Of a DNA stretch of 64,000 bases, positions 1-8,809 are shown piece by piece (position 1 is the stretch's first letter; each line of letters begins with the position of its first letter). The notes under the pieces were generated by a model that was given only the letters and a program-made list of their open reading frames with translations, was not told where the DNA came from and ran no database searches. This DNA is from AC-32 sp963746155 (lineage in GTDB: Bacteria > Actinomycetota > Thermoleophilia > Gaiellales > Gaiellaceae). Where the stretch lies: NCBI GenBank assembly GCA_963746155.1, contig CAVVAB010000010.1, positions 1 to 64,000 of the forward strand, read 5' to 3'. Position numbers and translations under genes: made by a program.

Positions 1-1
1 G

Positions 2-118
2 CCGATCGGACTCTGGATCGAGGGCCGCCGGGTTGCCTGGGCGGTCAATCTCAAAGGCCGCGGCAGGATCGTCGCGCTTACCCTGCCCGAAGTAGCCGGA
101 TCGGCTACCTGCGCTTGA
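2..118 (+). CDS. C-terminal end of an unidentified protein (cut by left edge)
   Basis: An open frame enters from the left edge and stops at a TGA at 116-118, giving the last 38 residues of a protein. It starts PIGLWIEGRRVAW and ends with a hydrophobic stretch around IVALTLPEVAG. The alternating beta-strand pattern resembles the C-terminal SnoaL-like tail of some ECF sigma factors, but this is too short to assign. The next gene is convergent and their ends overlap. Confidence 0.35.
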   Translation, partial: PIGLWIEGRRVAWAVNLKGRGRIVALTLPEVAGSATCA

Positions 119-654
119 CCGCGCGCTTCCAGCGGGCAGCGGCTGAAGCCCCTGGGAGGCGGCCGTAGCGGCCGCTTGATCCCGAGGGCGCGCTTCCAGC
201 TGCCCGGGACTTCCGGAGGCGTACCCGCCGCAGTCGGCCTCGACCTCGTCGAAGGGCCGGCTCCACAGCACGCTGTAGACGTCGCTCTGCTGGGCATGGG
301 TCAGCTCGTGGCCGAGCACGAAAACCCAGATGCTGAGGCGGGCCGGCCGGCGCGTGCTTCCACCCTTCGAGCACGGCGGCAGCCGCGAACGGGAAGCGCA
401 ACCTGCCGGATCTCGTAGCGCCATAGGCCGTAGACCTCGGCCTCGTGGCCCTTCAGGTCGGGGTAGCCCGAAGAATCGACTCGCGAGGCCCAGTCGGCCC
501 GCTCGTAGCAGAATCGACGGTCGCCCGATACGGCGCGGTCGCCCGCTCGGCGAAGCGCGACTCACGCACGGCGGCCGAGAGGGACGGCGCCCGCGAGCAC
601 GCAGGCGACCGCTGCGATCACCACGCTCGCTGTCAGGAGGAGACGCCATCGCAT
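105..654 (-). pseudogene. Broken exported protein with HELTH zinc-protease-like motif
   Basis: The start ATG at 654 follows a GGAGCGAG ribosome site and opens a clear signal peptide (MRWRLLLTASVVIAAVAC). Downstream the coding signal jumps frame at least three times. One piece reads as a Cys/Trp-containing exported segment (RFCYERADWASRV), and a later one carries HELTHAQQ at 287-310, followed about 20 residues later by FDEVEADC. HExxH plus a downstream Glu is a zinc-metallopeptidase-like arrangement, and the HELTHAQQ form is typical of proteins whose proteolytic activity is often unproven. The stop at 105-107 is one possible end. The breaks may be sequencing indels or real decay. Its place just after the repeat surface protein suggests a cell-envelope role, which is inference. 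Confidence 0.5.
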
Positions 655-681
655 GATCTCGCTCCGTTTGCCGGGACGAGA

Positions 682-713
682 GGAGTGGCTCCGGCGCACG
701 CCGGAGCCACTCC
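682..713 (-). terminator. Strong hairpin after the repeat surface-protein gene
   Basis: A near-perfect 14-15 bp inverted repeat (GGAGTGGCTCCGG / CCGGAGCCACTCC) with a tight loop lies between the stop of the repeat protein at 736 and the start of the next minus-strand gene at 654. There is no clear T-run, as is common in high-GC actinobacteria. It probably ends or stabilises the upstream transcript. Confidence 0.6.
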
Positions 714-735
714 CTCGAGCGGTTTCAGGGCCTGT

Positions 736-3391
736 TCACTCCCCCGTTGTCCCTGGCCCCCCCGCCCGGGGAGCGCGGCGCATGACGCTGCCGGGGAGCA
801 GGATCAGGGCGAGGGCTGTCAGGAGCGCCCCACGGAGCGACGCACCGGCGAACGGAAGCGTCGCGGAGGTCTTGACGCCGGTCAGCTGGGCCGTGCGCTC
901 TGCCGGCAACGCCGGGGGGAGGCGGGTTGCCCGTCGAACCGGTCTTGCTTCCGCGTGGGCCCGCCACCGGGGGGGTCGACATCGGAGACGGCGACGTGCT
1001 CTTCGCCGGGCTCCGTGTCAGCCCGCTTCGGTGCGGAGTAGGAGGAGCGGGTGATCTTGCTGGTTCAGCCACTGGCCCTGCCTGGTCTCCGCGTTGTTGC
1101 TGACGCCGGTGCTGGCGCTGTCGGGGTGGGGCGTCTGCGAGGCGTAGCTGGAGCCCCCGTAGATGTTCCCGCCCGCCACCGAGTGCGGCGTGTTCGAGTT
1201 GACCGCGTTCTGGTTGCTGAACGCGAGGCCGAGTGCTCCCTGGTTCGTCTCGGCGTTCTGAAGGCCGAGCTGGAAGCCGCCGGCGCCGCCGCAGACCCGC
1301 GAGGGCAGCTGGAGCCGCCCACGTTCTGCGTCAGCCACTGGTTCTGGTGCGTCTGTGGCGTCGTTCGAGACGTTCGTCTGTTGCGTTAGACGTCGCGTTC
1401 TGGGTCGCCGAGCTCGGGCCGGAGATGTTCCCTCCGGCGATCGAGACCGGGGCGTTCCCGTTCACGGCGTTCTGATCGCTCTTCGAGAGACCGATCGCGA
1501 GCTGGTTGGTCTCGGCGTTCGAAAAGACCCGCTCTGGAAGCCGCCCGGGAACACCGCCGCAGCATCGGCGAGGCAGCATTGCCCCCGCTACGATGTTCTG
1601 CTTCTGTCCCTGGTGCTGGGTGGGTCATACCGCCGAGTTCGAGACGTTGGTGGTGAAGGCCGACGAGTTCGCCGTCTCGATCGGCGGAGCTCGGGGACCG
1701 CGCTCGTTCACGTCGTGCCCGGCCACGTTGACCGGGGCGTTCGAGTTCACGGCGTTCTGGTTGCTGTACGCGAGGCCGAGAGCTGCCCTGGTTCGTCTTC
1801 GTTGTTGGACCGCCCAGCTGGAAGCCACCGGGGCCGCCACAACCGGCATAACAGCCGTCCTTGCCGTCGCGGCCGTCCTTGCCGTCAGCGAGAGGGGGGG
1901 GGATAGAAGATGATCACGCGACGCTCACCGCACCCGTTGCTGTCGCTGCCGACGTTCTGGCAGAGACCCTGGCGCTGGTTGGTGGTCGCGTCGTTCGAGA
2001 CGGTGGTGTTCGCGGTCAGAAGACGCGTTCTGGGTCGCCGAGCTCGGGCCGGAGTAGATGTTCCCTCCGGCGATCGAGACCGGGGTGTTCGCGTTGACGG
2101 CGTTCTGCTTGCTGGACTGCGCCGCCGAGCGCGAGCTGGTTGGTCTCGGCGTTCTGGACGCCGGCCTGGAAGCCGCCTGCCGCGCCGCAACCGGCGTAGC
2201 AGCCGTCCTTGCCATCACGGCCGTCCTTGCGCTCGAGGATGTCGCCTTCCCGGCCTTTCTTGTCGCAGCCGCCACCCTTTGCTGCTGCCGCCGACGTTCT
2301 GGCAGAGCAGCTGGTTCTGGTTGGTGTTGGCCGTGTTCGAGACGTTCGTGGTGGCCGACGAGTTCGCCGTCTGATCGGCGGAGCTCGGGCCGGACTTCAC
2401 GTCGCCACCGGCCACGTTGACCGGCACGTTCGCGTTCACCGCGTTCTGGTCGCTCTTCGCGGCACCGATCGCCAGCTGGTTGGTCTGGGCGTTCTGGATC
2501 CCGGCCTGGAATCCGCCCGCGCCGCCACAGCCGAGCTTGCAGGACCCGCCGCCGACGTTCTGGTTCAGATGCTGGCCCTGGTGGGTGGGTCGCGTCGTTC
2601 GAGACGTTCGTCGTTGCGTTCGACGTCGCGTTCTGGGTCGCCGAGCTCGGGCCGGAGGTAGACGTTGCCGCCGGCGATCGAGACGGGGACGTTGGCGTTG
2701 ACAGCGTTCTGCTTGCTGTCCGCCTTGCCAGAGCCGCCTGGTTGGTCTCGGCGTTCTGGGCACCAACCTGGAAACCACCCGCGCCGCCGCAGCCGGCGGA
2801 GGCAGCTGCCTCGCCGACGTTCTGGTTCTGCGACTGGTGCTGGTGGTCTCAGCGTTGTTCGAGACGTCGGTGTTGGCCGACGAGTTCGCCGTCTGCGAGG
2901 CGGAGCTCGGGCCGGACTTCACGTTTCCGCCGGCGATTGAGACCGGCACCGTCGCGTTCACTGCGTTCTGGTCGCTCTTCGGCGGCACCGGCCGCCAGCT
3001 GGTTGGTCTGGGCATCTGGATCCCGGCCTGGAATCCGCCCGCGCCACCACAGCCGGCGATACAGCTGGAGCCGCCGACGGGGTTCTGACCGAGCCGCTGG
3101 TTCTGGTCGGTCTTGGCGTAGTTCGAGACGTCGGTCGTTGCCGTCGACGTCGCGTTCTGGGTCGCCGAGCTCGGACCGTTGGAGTAGATGTTCCCTCCAG
3201 CGATCGAGACCGGCACGTTGGCGTTGACCGCGTTCTGGTTGCTCGCCGCCACCCCGAAGGCACCCTGGTTCGTCGCCGCGTTCTGGGCCCCGACTTGCGC
3301 ACCACCAGGGGACCAGCCGTCCAGCGAGCGCCGAGGGCACCACCCAGAGGGCGATGAGCGCCACGGCAACGCTCAGTAGCTTCAATTTCAC
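736..3391 (-). CDS. Sortase-anchored surface protein with eight Cys/Gln/Asn-rich repeats (frameshifted)
   Basis: The start is a GTG at 3391 with GAAGGAG upstream and a signal peptide beginning MKLKLLSVAVALIALW. The mature part consists of eight tandem units of about 87 residues. Each unit has a CxxGCGGAGGFQ segment, then QNAxTNQ, SDQNAVNANVPVSIAGG, a GPSSATQNA stretch and a TNQNQ end. After the repeats comes a Pro/Ser/Gly-rich linker. The C-terminus reads LPFAG (844-858), a hydrophobic segment (GALLTALALILL) and an Arg-containing tail, the plan of a sortase cell-wall sorting signal. No sortase gene is in the window. The frame is broken many times, so no single long frame survives and the true length (about 880 residues) is estimated. 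The Q/N periodicity recalls curlin and other fibre-forming repeats, but I do not recognise the family. Confidence 0.7.
1018..3330 (-). repeat. Eight tandem repeats, about 262 bp each
   Basis: Copies of the segment coding QNAxTNQ fall near 1240, 1499, 1786, 2133, 2473, 2736, 2997 and 3263. The spacing is about 260-266 bp for most units and 287-347 bp for three neighbouring intervals. Two units (around 1840-1880 and 2170-2290) carry an extra charged Gly-rich stretch coding DGRDGKDGCYAGCG, with a longer collagen-like run (KKGREGDILERKDGRDGKDG) in one of them. Within each unit the segment coding QNAVN followed by PVSIAGG is the best conserved. Repeat-driven misassembly is possible here. Confidence 0.8.
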
Positions 3392-3476
3392 TGCGTTTCT
3401 CCTTCTCTTCTCGTCGTTACGGGATTGCGCGCCGTTCGCAGACCGCGGCGCGCGGCTTAAGGCCGGAGAAGGAAGG

Positions 3477-4464
3477 TCAGCCCGGGTTCCAGGCAGTAGT
3501 GACGGTAAGCCTCGGTTTCCGGAAGGCCGGGACCGGAAAGGCCCGAGGCAGGAATCGCAAGACGAAAAAGCTCAGCAGGCCGGCGAGCGCGGCGAGCGGC
3601 GGCGTCACAGGCGGGCCCTGGCCGCCCGCCTGTGCCGGAGGAGCTCATGTCCGGCTGCGGCGGAAGAGGCCGCGGCGGGAGCCGCTGCGGCACAGCTCCC
3701 GCCGGCGGTCCTGCGGGCTTCGCCGCGCGCCCGGGCGGCGCGCGCCTGGCCAAGCCCGTGGGTGCCATGCACCCGTCGCAGCGCCGCGACGCTGCTCTGC
3801 GGCACAACTGTCGTCCCCCCGTTCGGTCGACCTCTGAGCGCGACGCAGCCCGGGCGAGCGAGCCCTGCGCGCGCTCGGATCGCCCGGACTTTGCTGCGCC
3901 GCGCTCCTGTCCCGAGACGTCCGGTCCCGGGAAAGCCGACGGTGGGCTTCCGGTTCCCGCAAACACTGAAGCCGCAGGACCGGAGTTCGTCGTGCTCGGC
4001 TGGATCGCGGCAGCGACGCTCGTCGGAATCGCGCCCTCGACCGCAGCCGGCATTGCTCCCCAGGGGATCGTGCTCGGGATATTCAGGCTCACTCCGCCGC
4101 TCGCGCTGGAAAACCCTCGGCTTCCGTGAACAGCTTCGCCGAGCTGGGACAAGGCGAGCTGGACCTGTTCGGCCAGCCCGCTGCCGCCCGCGGGGCTAGC
4201 AGCACGAGCGACCCCGGGCGAGCCCAGCCCGGCGACGACGAGCACGCCCGCAAGCGCGCATAGGCGCGCGCGCCAAGACACCGCGCAGACAACCCCGCTG
4301 GCTGATCCAGATGCGGATGTGCGGGCCACAGTGTTCGCGGTGTTCGTCTCCTTGCTCCGATCGGTAGCGGAAGAGGCGAGCTCTACGCGTGATGATGGAA
4401 GCCGGCCGCTTCGCCCGGTAGCCCCGCGTGGCGGGTCTTGATCCCCCCGCCTGGGGGTCGTCAC
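3477..4464 (-). CDS. Exported, membrane-anchored protein of unknown function (frameshifted)
   Basis: A GTG at 4464 overlaps the stop of the upstream response regulator (GTGA), suggesting translational coupling. The first 65 or so residues look non-coding, so the true start may be further in. A clear signal peptide follows (RLCALAGVLVVAGLGSPGVARA), then a Ser/Ala/Pro-rich exported part containing GGVSLNIPSTIPWG and a Pro-rich linker. In another frame, near 3500-3600, the end reads as a membrane helix (PPLAALAGLLSFFVLRFL) and a basic tail, stopping at 3477. At least one indel therefore separates body and anchor. No family is recognised. Its position between the repeat surface protein and the regulator suggests it belongs to the same surface system. 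Confidence 0.5.
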
Positions 4465-5105
4465 GAGGCCTTTGACAGCGGAACCGGGCCGAGCAGGCCG
4501 AGGCGTCCCGCCTCGACCACGGCCGCAACCCGGCTTGCCACGCCGAGCTTGCGCATCGCGTTGCTGAGGTATTCCTTGACCGTGTGCCGGCTGAGGTACA
4601 GGCGCGCGCCGATTTCCCTGTTCGTGAGCCCTTGCGCAGCGAGTCGGACGACGCTCAGCTCCTGCTCGGTCAGACGGGGTCGAGCCGCCGCGCCCTGCGC
4701 CCGGAAGAGCAGCTCTGCGACGGCAGGATCGACGAAGCGCTCGCCGGCCGCGACGCGGCGCAAAACGTTGGAGAGATCAGGCTTTGGCGCGTCCTTGAGC
4801 AGGTATGCGCGGGCACCTGCCGAGGCGGTCGCGAGCACGGATTCCTCGTCCAGCTCGGCCGCGTACACGACGGTTGCCGTCCGGGGAAGGCACTGCGAGA
4901 TCGCATCGCAGACGGCCGGGCCTCCGCCTTCCGGCAGAAGCGCGTCCAGCACGACGATGTCGGGCCGCAGCCGCAGCGCGGCGTCGATCGCCTCCTTTGC
5001 GGTTCCGACGTCGCCGACGACGTCGAAGTCCGAAGCCGCCAGCCACGAGCGAAGACCTTCGCGGACGACCGGGTGGCGGTCGACGACGAGCACCGACAGC
5101 GTCAT
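4461..5105 (-). CDS. NarL/LuxR-family response regulator
   Basis: This 214-residue protein has a receiver domain (about 1-120) and a C-terminal LuxR-type helix-turn-helix (about 145-205, with LTNREIGARLYLSRHTVKEY). The phospho-acceptor is Asp54 in VVLDALLP, with acidic Asp9 and conserved Lys104 (YLLKDAP). The usual Thr/Ser of the receiver is replaced by Ala in VVYAAE, so classical phosphorylation may be altered. The start at ATG 5105 is chosen because it begins the receiver fold directly. No histidine kinase is adjacent. It sits between two exported-protein genes on the same strand, and two copies of TTGGACGAA lie 67-88 bp upstream of its start, which makes it the natural candidate regulator of the surface cluster. 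Confidence 0.88.
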   Translation of the reverse strand: MTLSVLVVDRHPVVREGLRSWLAASDFDVVGDVGTAKEAIDAALRLRPDIVVLDALLPEGGGPAVCDAISQCLPRTATVVYAAELDEESVLATASAGARAYLLKDAPKPDLSNVLRRVAAGERFVDPAVAELLFRAQGAAARPRLTEQELSVVRLAAQGLTNREIGARLYLSRHTVKEYLSNAMRKLGVASRVAAVVEAGRLGLLGPVPLSKAS

Positions 5106-5171
5106 CGCTGCCCCCGGAGCGCGTTGCACCGCGCGTGCAAATACGGCTTGAACAGACCGATCGCGCCCCGC

Positions 5172-5193
5172 TTCGTCCAATCTATTCGTCCAA
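5172..5193 (-). promoter_or_regulatory. Two direct copies of TTGGACGAA upstream of the response regulator
   Basis: On the minus strand TTGGACGAA occurs at 5193-5185 and again at 5180-5172, a 13-bp period. Both sit in the 109-bp gap between the upstream stop (5215) and the regulator start (5105). The same nonamer recurs at 6461-6558. This looks like a transcription-factor site, perhaps for autoregulation. Confidence 0.55.
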
Positions 5194-5214
5194 CCACGGC
5201 CGCAGGGAGCGCGC

Positions 5215-6443
5215 TCATCTCAGGCGCCAGTTCCAGCGGTTGACAACCTGAGGCGCGCGGCCCATGAGGGTCGAGGCGATCAGCACCGCGAATGCCCCGA
5301 GCACCGCGACGAGCGTGAGCATCACGGCGCTCGAGACGTTCTGCCCATCGTCGCTCGCCTGAACCGGCGGGCGCGGGGCGAGATTCCTGAGGACATCCGC
5401 CGCGTTGTGCGGAACGGCGGCGAGATGTCGCGCCGCACCGGCCATCTGCCGGGGGACTAGCCGGTGTGTCGTGGCGACGAGCGTGTGGCTGACTGCCTTC
5501 GTTGCGGAGACGACCTGATGAGCGGCCGGCATCGACGTCGAGGTCGCTGCGTGCCAGGCGCCGGTTGGCTTGAGCCGGCGTTCGAAGGCTCTGCCACCGC
5601 CGTCGAGGTCTTCGGCGCCGACGGAGGGGCAGCCTTGGCGCTCGAGGTGCCGCCGCTGGCCTTGATCTGCCTCGTGCCGTGATTCCTGGGCGATGCCGTG
5701 AGCAGCGCCTTCGGGCCGCTGTCGTCCGCCGAGACCTCCGGCGGCCCCTGCTGCTGGCCGGTGATGCTCACGTTGCCGGACGACGAGATGCTGACCGTGA
5801 GGTTCTGCTGCACGATCGCGCCGCTGTCGCCCGGGCTGTTGATCCGGATCGAGATGACCGTGTTCTGGGGCTGGTTCTGCACCGAAGAGGCGTTCGAGTC
5901 GGCCGTCTGGCTCGTGGATGCGTCCTGGTTCCCGCCCTGCTGGCCGGTTCCCGCGCCAGATCCTGCGCTCTGGCCGGTGGCGGAGCCGTTGGAGCTCCCG
6001 GCGGCACCGACCGACGCGTTGATCTGCGTGATCGGGCCGTCGTTTCCAGGGCTGTTGATCCGGATCGAGATGACGATGTTCTGGGGCTGCTGCTGAACGG
6101 CCGCTGCCGCGGAGCTCGCGGACTGCTGGGTCGAAGCGGTTTGGTCGGTGGGCGCCGGCTCGCCTGAAGGCGCGAGGGAGGTAAGCGCCGGCTCGTCGGC
6201 GCCCGCCGCGCCGGCAGTGGCATCGGAAACGCCCGGAATTGCAGGCACGGGAGCGGAAACCGGCCCGGCGGCTCGGGCGTGTCCGGGAGCCGCGACGGCG
6301 TAGATGAACACGGAAAGGAAGGCGACCAGGGCCCCAGCCATGAGCCTTGCACGGCGTCCCCCGAGGCCCTGAGTTGACTCTGTCGCCACCGCAGTAATGG
6401 TCATTACGGAAATGACCGTAGCAATGTATCTCGCCCATTTCAA
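5215..6443 (-). CDS. Exported membrane-anchored protein with two PQNxVISIRINSPG repeats (one frameshift)
   Basis: The frame starts at a TTG (6443; MKWARYIATVIS), with other starts possible at the ATGs coding MTITAV or MAGALVAF. An N-terminal hydrophobic segment (LMAGALVAFLSVFIYAVAA) acts as signal or anchor. The exported part is rich in Ser, Ala, Gln and Thr and holds two copies of a motif QPQNxVISIRINSPG, each followed by a GPITQINASV or GAIVQQNLTV strand and a Ser/Gly/Gln stretch ending TGQ. The region near 5560 changes frame once. After that the protein ends with a second membrane helix (AVMLTLVAVLGAFAVLIAS) and a short tail ending NRWNWRLR. The family is not recognised. The repeats look like short beta-strand pairs. 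It stands first in a probable operon with the response regulator and two more exported proteins. Confidence 0.7.
6399..6417. promoter_or_regulatory. Inverted repeat GGTCATT-N5-AATGACC
   Basis: Perfect 7-bp arms are separated by ACGGA, overlapping the first codons of the secreted-protein gene if the TTG start is right. If translation starts further in, this would sit in the leader or promoter and could be an operator. Only the symmetry is seen; the function is unproven. Confidence 0.3.
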
Positions 6444-6460
6444 GCGTCTTTTTCACAGTT

Positions 6461-6558
6461 CTGGACGAATTTTTGGTGAAATTCTAGAGCGCGTCATTAG
6501 CGTTCAGATTTTAACCGTGAAATCCAGTTGGACGAATGCATTCGAGCCGTTGGACGAA
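6461..6558 (+). promoter_or_regulatory. Three copies of the (C/T)TGGACGAA motif in a divergent intergenic region
   Basis: The 6444-6754 gap between the divergent secreted-protein gene and the winged-helix gene is unusually AT-rich for this DNA and is the main promoter region of the cluster. It carries CTGGACGAA at 6461-6469, TTGGACGAA at 6528-6536 and TTGGACGAA at 6550-6558. The last two are 22 bp apart, about two helical turns. The same motif occurs twice upstream of the response regulator. No -35/-10 pair could be fixed with confidence. Confidence 0.55.
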
Positions 6559-6657
6559 AGACCCGAGCGGCTCCGGTACGAGGGAAACGCGCTCTTCCGA
6601 GGTGCAACCCGCGCGTTTCACCCGGGGGACCGTGCCGGCGACGGCCCGTGCGGCTGT

Positions 6658-6672
6658 ATAAGCACGGCTTAT
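6658..6672. promoter_or_regulatory. Inverted repeat ATAAGC-ACG-GCTTAT
   Basis: A perfect 6-bp inverted repeat with a 3-bp spacer lies in the promoter region about 80 bp upstream of the winged-helix membrane regulator. It is a plausible binding site for a dimeric repressor or for that regulator itself. Confidence 0.35.
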
Positions 6673-6754
6673 GTGAATTTCCGTTTAAGCGCGAGACCTG
6701 CGAACGGCGGTGCGCTAAGGTTCGATCGGAAGCCTCCTGGGGAGGAGGATGCAA

Positions 6755-7637
6755 GTGCCGCAACGAGTCTCTGCCGCCAGATCCGAGCTCAAGGCCACGC
6801 AGCAGCGCGTGCTGGACGCGGTCGAGCACGACGGCGCCATGAAGCTCACGCGCGGGCTCTATGAAGAGATCGCGGGAGTCAGCCGCTCGCAGGCTGCCTA
6901 CGACCTTGCCGAGCTCGTCTCCGCCGGGATACTCGACCGCGTCGGAGGCGGTCGCAGCACCTGGTACCGGGTCGTGCGCACGGAGCGCAACGGCCAGCGG
7001 CACTGGACCAACGATCGGATCCGTTCCGCGCTCGAGCAGTTCTGCGATGGCCGCGACACGTGGCCTTCGGCGAGTGAGTTCAAGGCGGCGGGCCACTCCG
7101 ACCTCTACGTCGCGGCCAGCCGTTACGGAGGGATCAGCTTCTGGACGAACGAGCTCGGCTTCTCGCGGCCGGCGCGCGCGACCGCGCCGCAAGCGACGCC
7201 CGCGCCATCACGCGAGCCGCGCCGACGGTGGCGGCCGAAGCTCGGCTGGGCAGCCGGGGCCGTCGCCTTCGCAGCGGCGCTGTTCGCTGCCGGAGGCGCG
7301 TCGTTGCATGCCTTGCACGGCACCTCGGCGCACGGCACCGCGTCGCGCGGCACGATCCGCGCACTCCACACCCCGGATCCGTTCAGCGCCGCGAGGGTCG
7401 CATGCTCCGGCGAGGACGCATCGCGTCAACCGCTCTCCTCAGCGCTCGACGCACACGGCGAAGGCAGAGCTCGCCGTCCGGACCGTGTCGGCGCCCGCGA
7501 GCCAGCCGGTCTCGTCCTCGTCCACCCGAGCCGTGGTGAGGACGCAGCCGTCCCACACGCCGTCAGGCCCGGTGCCGCTTCCGTCGCCGATCGGAACGGG
7601 CGGTGGACCGGCGCCGCTCCCGCCGCCCGGCGGCTAG
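6755..7637 (+). CDS. Membrane-tethered winged-helix regulator with a homing-endonuclease-repeat-like domain (frameshifted)
   Basis: The start could be ATG 6749 or GTG 6755. The GGGGAGGAGG site abuts the ATG, so GTG 6755 is preferred. The first 65 residues are a winged helix-turn-helix (LKATQQRVLDAVEHDGAM, VSRSQAAYDLAELVSAGILDRV). The next 50 resemble the small DNA-binding repeats associated with homing endonucleases (RIRSALEQFCDGRDTWPSA, then GGISFWTNELGF). A basic linker leads to one membrane helix (LGWAAGAVAFAAALFAAGGA), so the C-terminus would be outside. Near 7400-7460 the frame shifts to one ending in a Pro/Ser-rich tail (PLPSPIGTGGGPAPLPPPGG). Such one-component regulators can sense the envelope directly. 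It is divergent from the secreted-protein operon and shares its promoter region. Confidence 0.65.
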
Positions 7638-7704
7638 GACTGGAATCCCTGCTAGCAGGGAGTTAGGCTTTGTAAGTAGGGATATCTCGTGGGGGAGAAG
7701 GCCC

Positions 7705-8805
7705 ATGCGTCGCCGTCCGATGCAGGTATGGCCGAGGGGTCAACGGAATGCCGGGGGATCACGCGCGCTGCTCGCGCTCGTTGTCTTCGCGCTGCTCGCG
7801 ATGCTCGTCCCGAGCTCGGCCGCGGCGGCCACGCCCACGATCTCGTACAGCATCGACGGAATCGCCGGCGACCAACGGCTGGTGGAGGGGCAGCACGCAC
7901 GGGAACTACATCGTCCTCCACTGGACCGTCGCTGCCAACCCACCGCTGACGAACACCGTCGGTTGCGATCACCATCCCGGGCCGATCGCGATGCACCTGC
8001 CTGCCCGCGACAACGCGACGGCACTTCACACGGCGTGACGATAAACGCGACTGCACGGCTCAGCGACCCGAGCTCCGATGCAACGGCTGGTCAAACGCGT
8101 CGGCTGAGCGGAAGACGATCAAGGTCGCAGCTGCACCCGGGCTACTCGGGCCCAGACGGCGCAACGGCCACGGCAACTGGCACCTGCCGCGACAAGGCCG
8201 GCAACGTCGGGTCGGCCCTTCCCGCTCAAGTACGACGCCACCCACCCGTGCTCTCCAAGGTCGGAGTGACGAGCAGGGCAGCCTCCGACCTGGTTCGCTG
8301 GACATCCACCAGCCCGGCCGATACCGCGGTCGTCCAACGCTGGCCGCGCGGCGGCACCGACCAGCCGGTCGTCTTCCGCGGCGCGCGGCTCAGTACATCG
8401 ACACGAAGATCCAGGCCGGGCTCGAGTACGTCTACGCGATCCAGACCACCGATCAGGCAGGCAACCCCTCGAAGCGGATCACCGTCACGGGCCTGCCCAA
8501 GGTGCTGACGCTCCGCAAGATGCCCTACGTCCCGCGGGCGGCGCCGAACCCGATCCTGCGCTGGCACGCGGTGCGCGGGCGCGAGCTACTACCACGTGCA
8601 GCTCTTCCGCGGCTCGAAGCGGATCCTCGCCGCCTGGCCGAGCACGCGCCAGATGGCGCTCCCAACGACCTGGAAGTGGGCGGGTCACCGCTACCGACTC
8701 AAGCCCGGGAAGTACCGCTGGTACGCCTGGGCAGGCATCGGCCGCCGGTCATTCGCGAAGTACGACCGGATCGGCAGCGCCCGCTTCATCGTTCCGCCGG
8801 GATAG
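7705..8805 (+). CDS. Exported Ig-like/fibronectin-like protein, shorter paralogue (several frameshifts)
   Basis: ATG 7705 follows GGGGGAGAAGG and opens a signal peptide (RALLALVVFALLAMLVPSSAAAA). The mature start TPTISYSIDGIAGD is shared with the next gene. The coding signal then moves through several frames: a strand region (NYIVLHWTVAANPPLTNT), an Ig-like part ending CRDKAGNVGSA, and a C-terminal domain (VGVTSRAASDLVRWTS to FAKYDRIGSARFIVPPG). The product would have about 365 residues, the same plan as its downstream neighbour but with one Ig-like unit instead of several. The two genes are 4 bp apart and probably arose by tandem duplication. Function is unknown; such modules usually mediate surface adhesion. 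Confidence 0.65.
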
Positions 8806-8809
8806 GACG

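Noticed and set aside
1018..3330. CRISPR array in the regularly spaced repeats
   Set aside because: The repeats are about 262 bp, coding, and similar over their full length; there are no short identical repeats with unique spacers.
4330..4464. Cyclic-di-GMP or other riboswitch in the leader before the second exported protein
   Set aside because: The GC-rich stems are there but the conserved bases of known classes (such as the GEMM core) are absent.
7141..7155. Extra copy of TGGACGAA inside the winged-helix gene
   Set aside because: It is part of a conserved coding segment (FWTNELGF), so it was not counted as a regulatory site.
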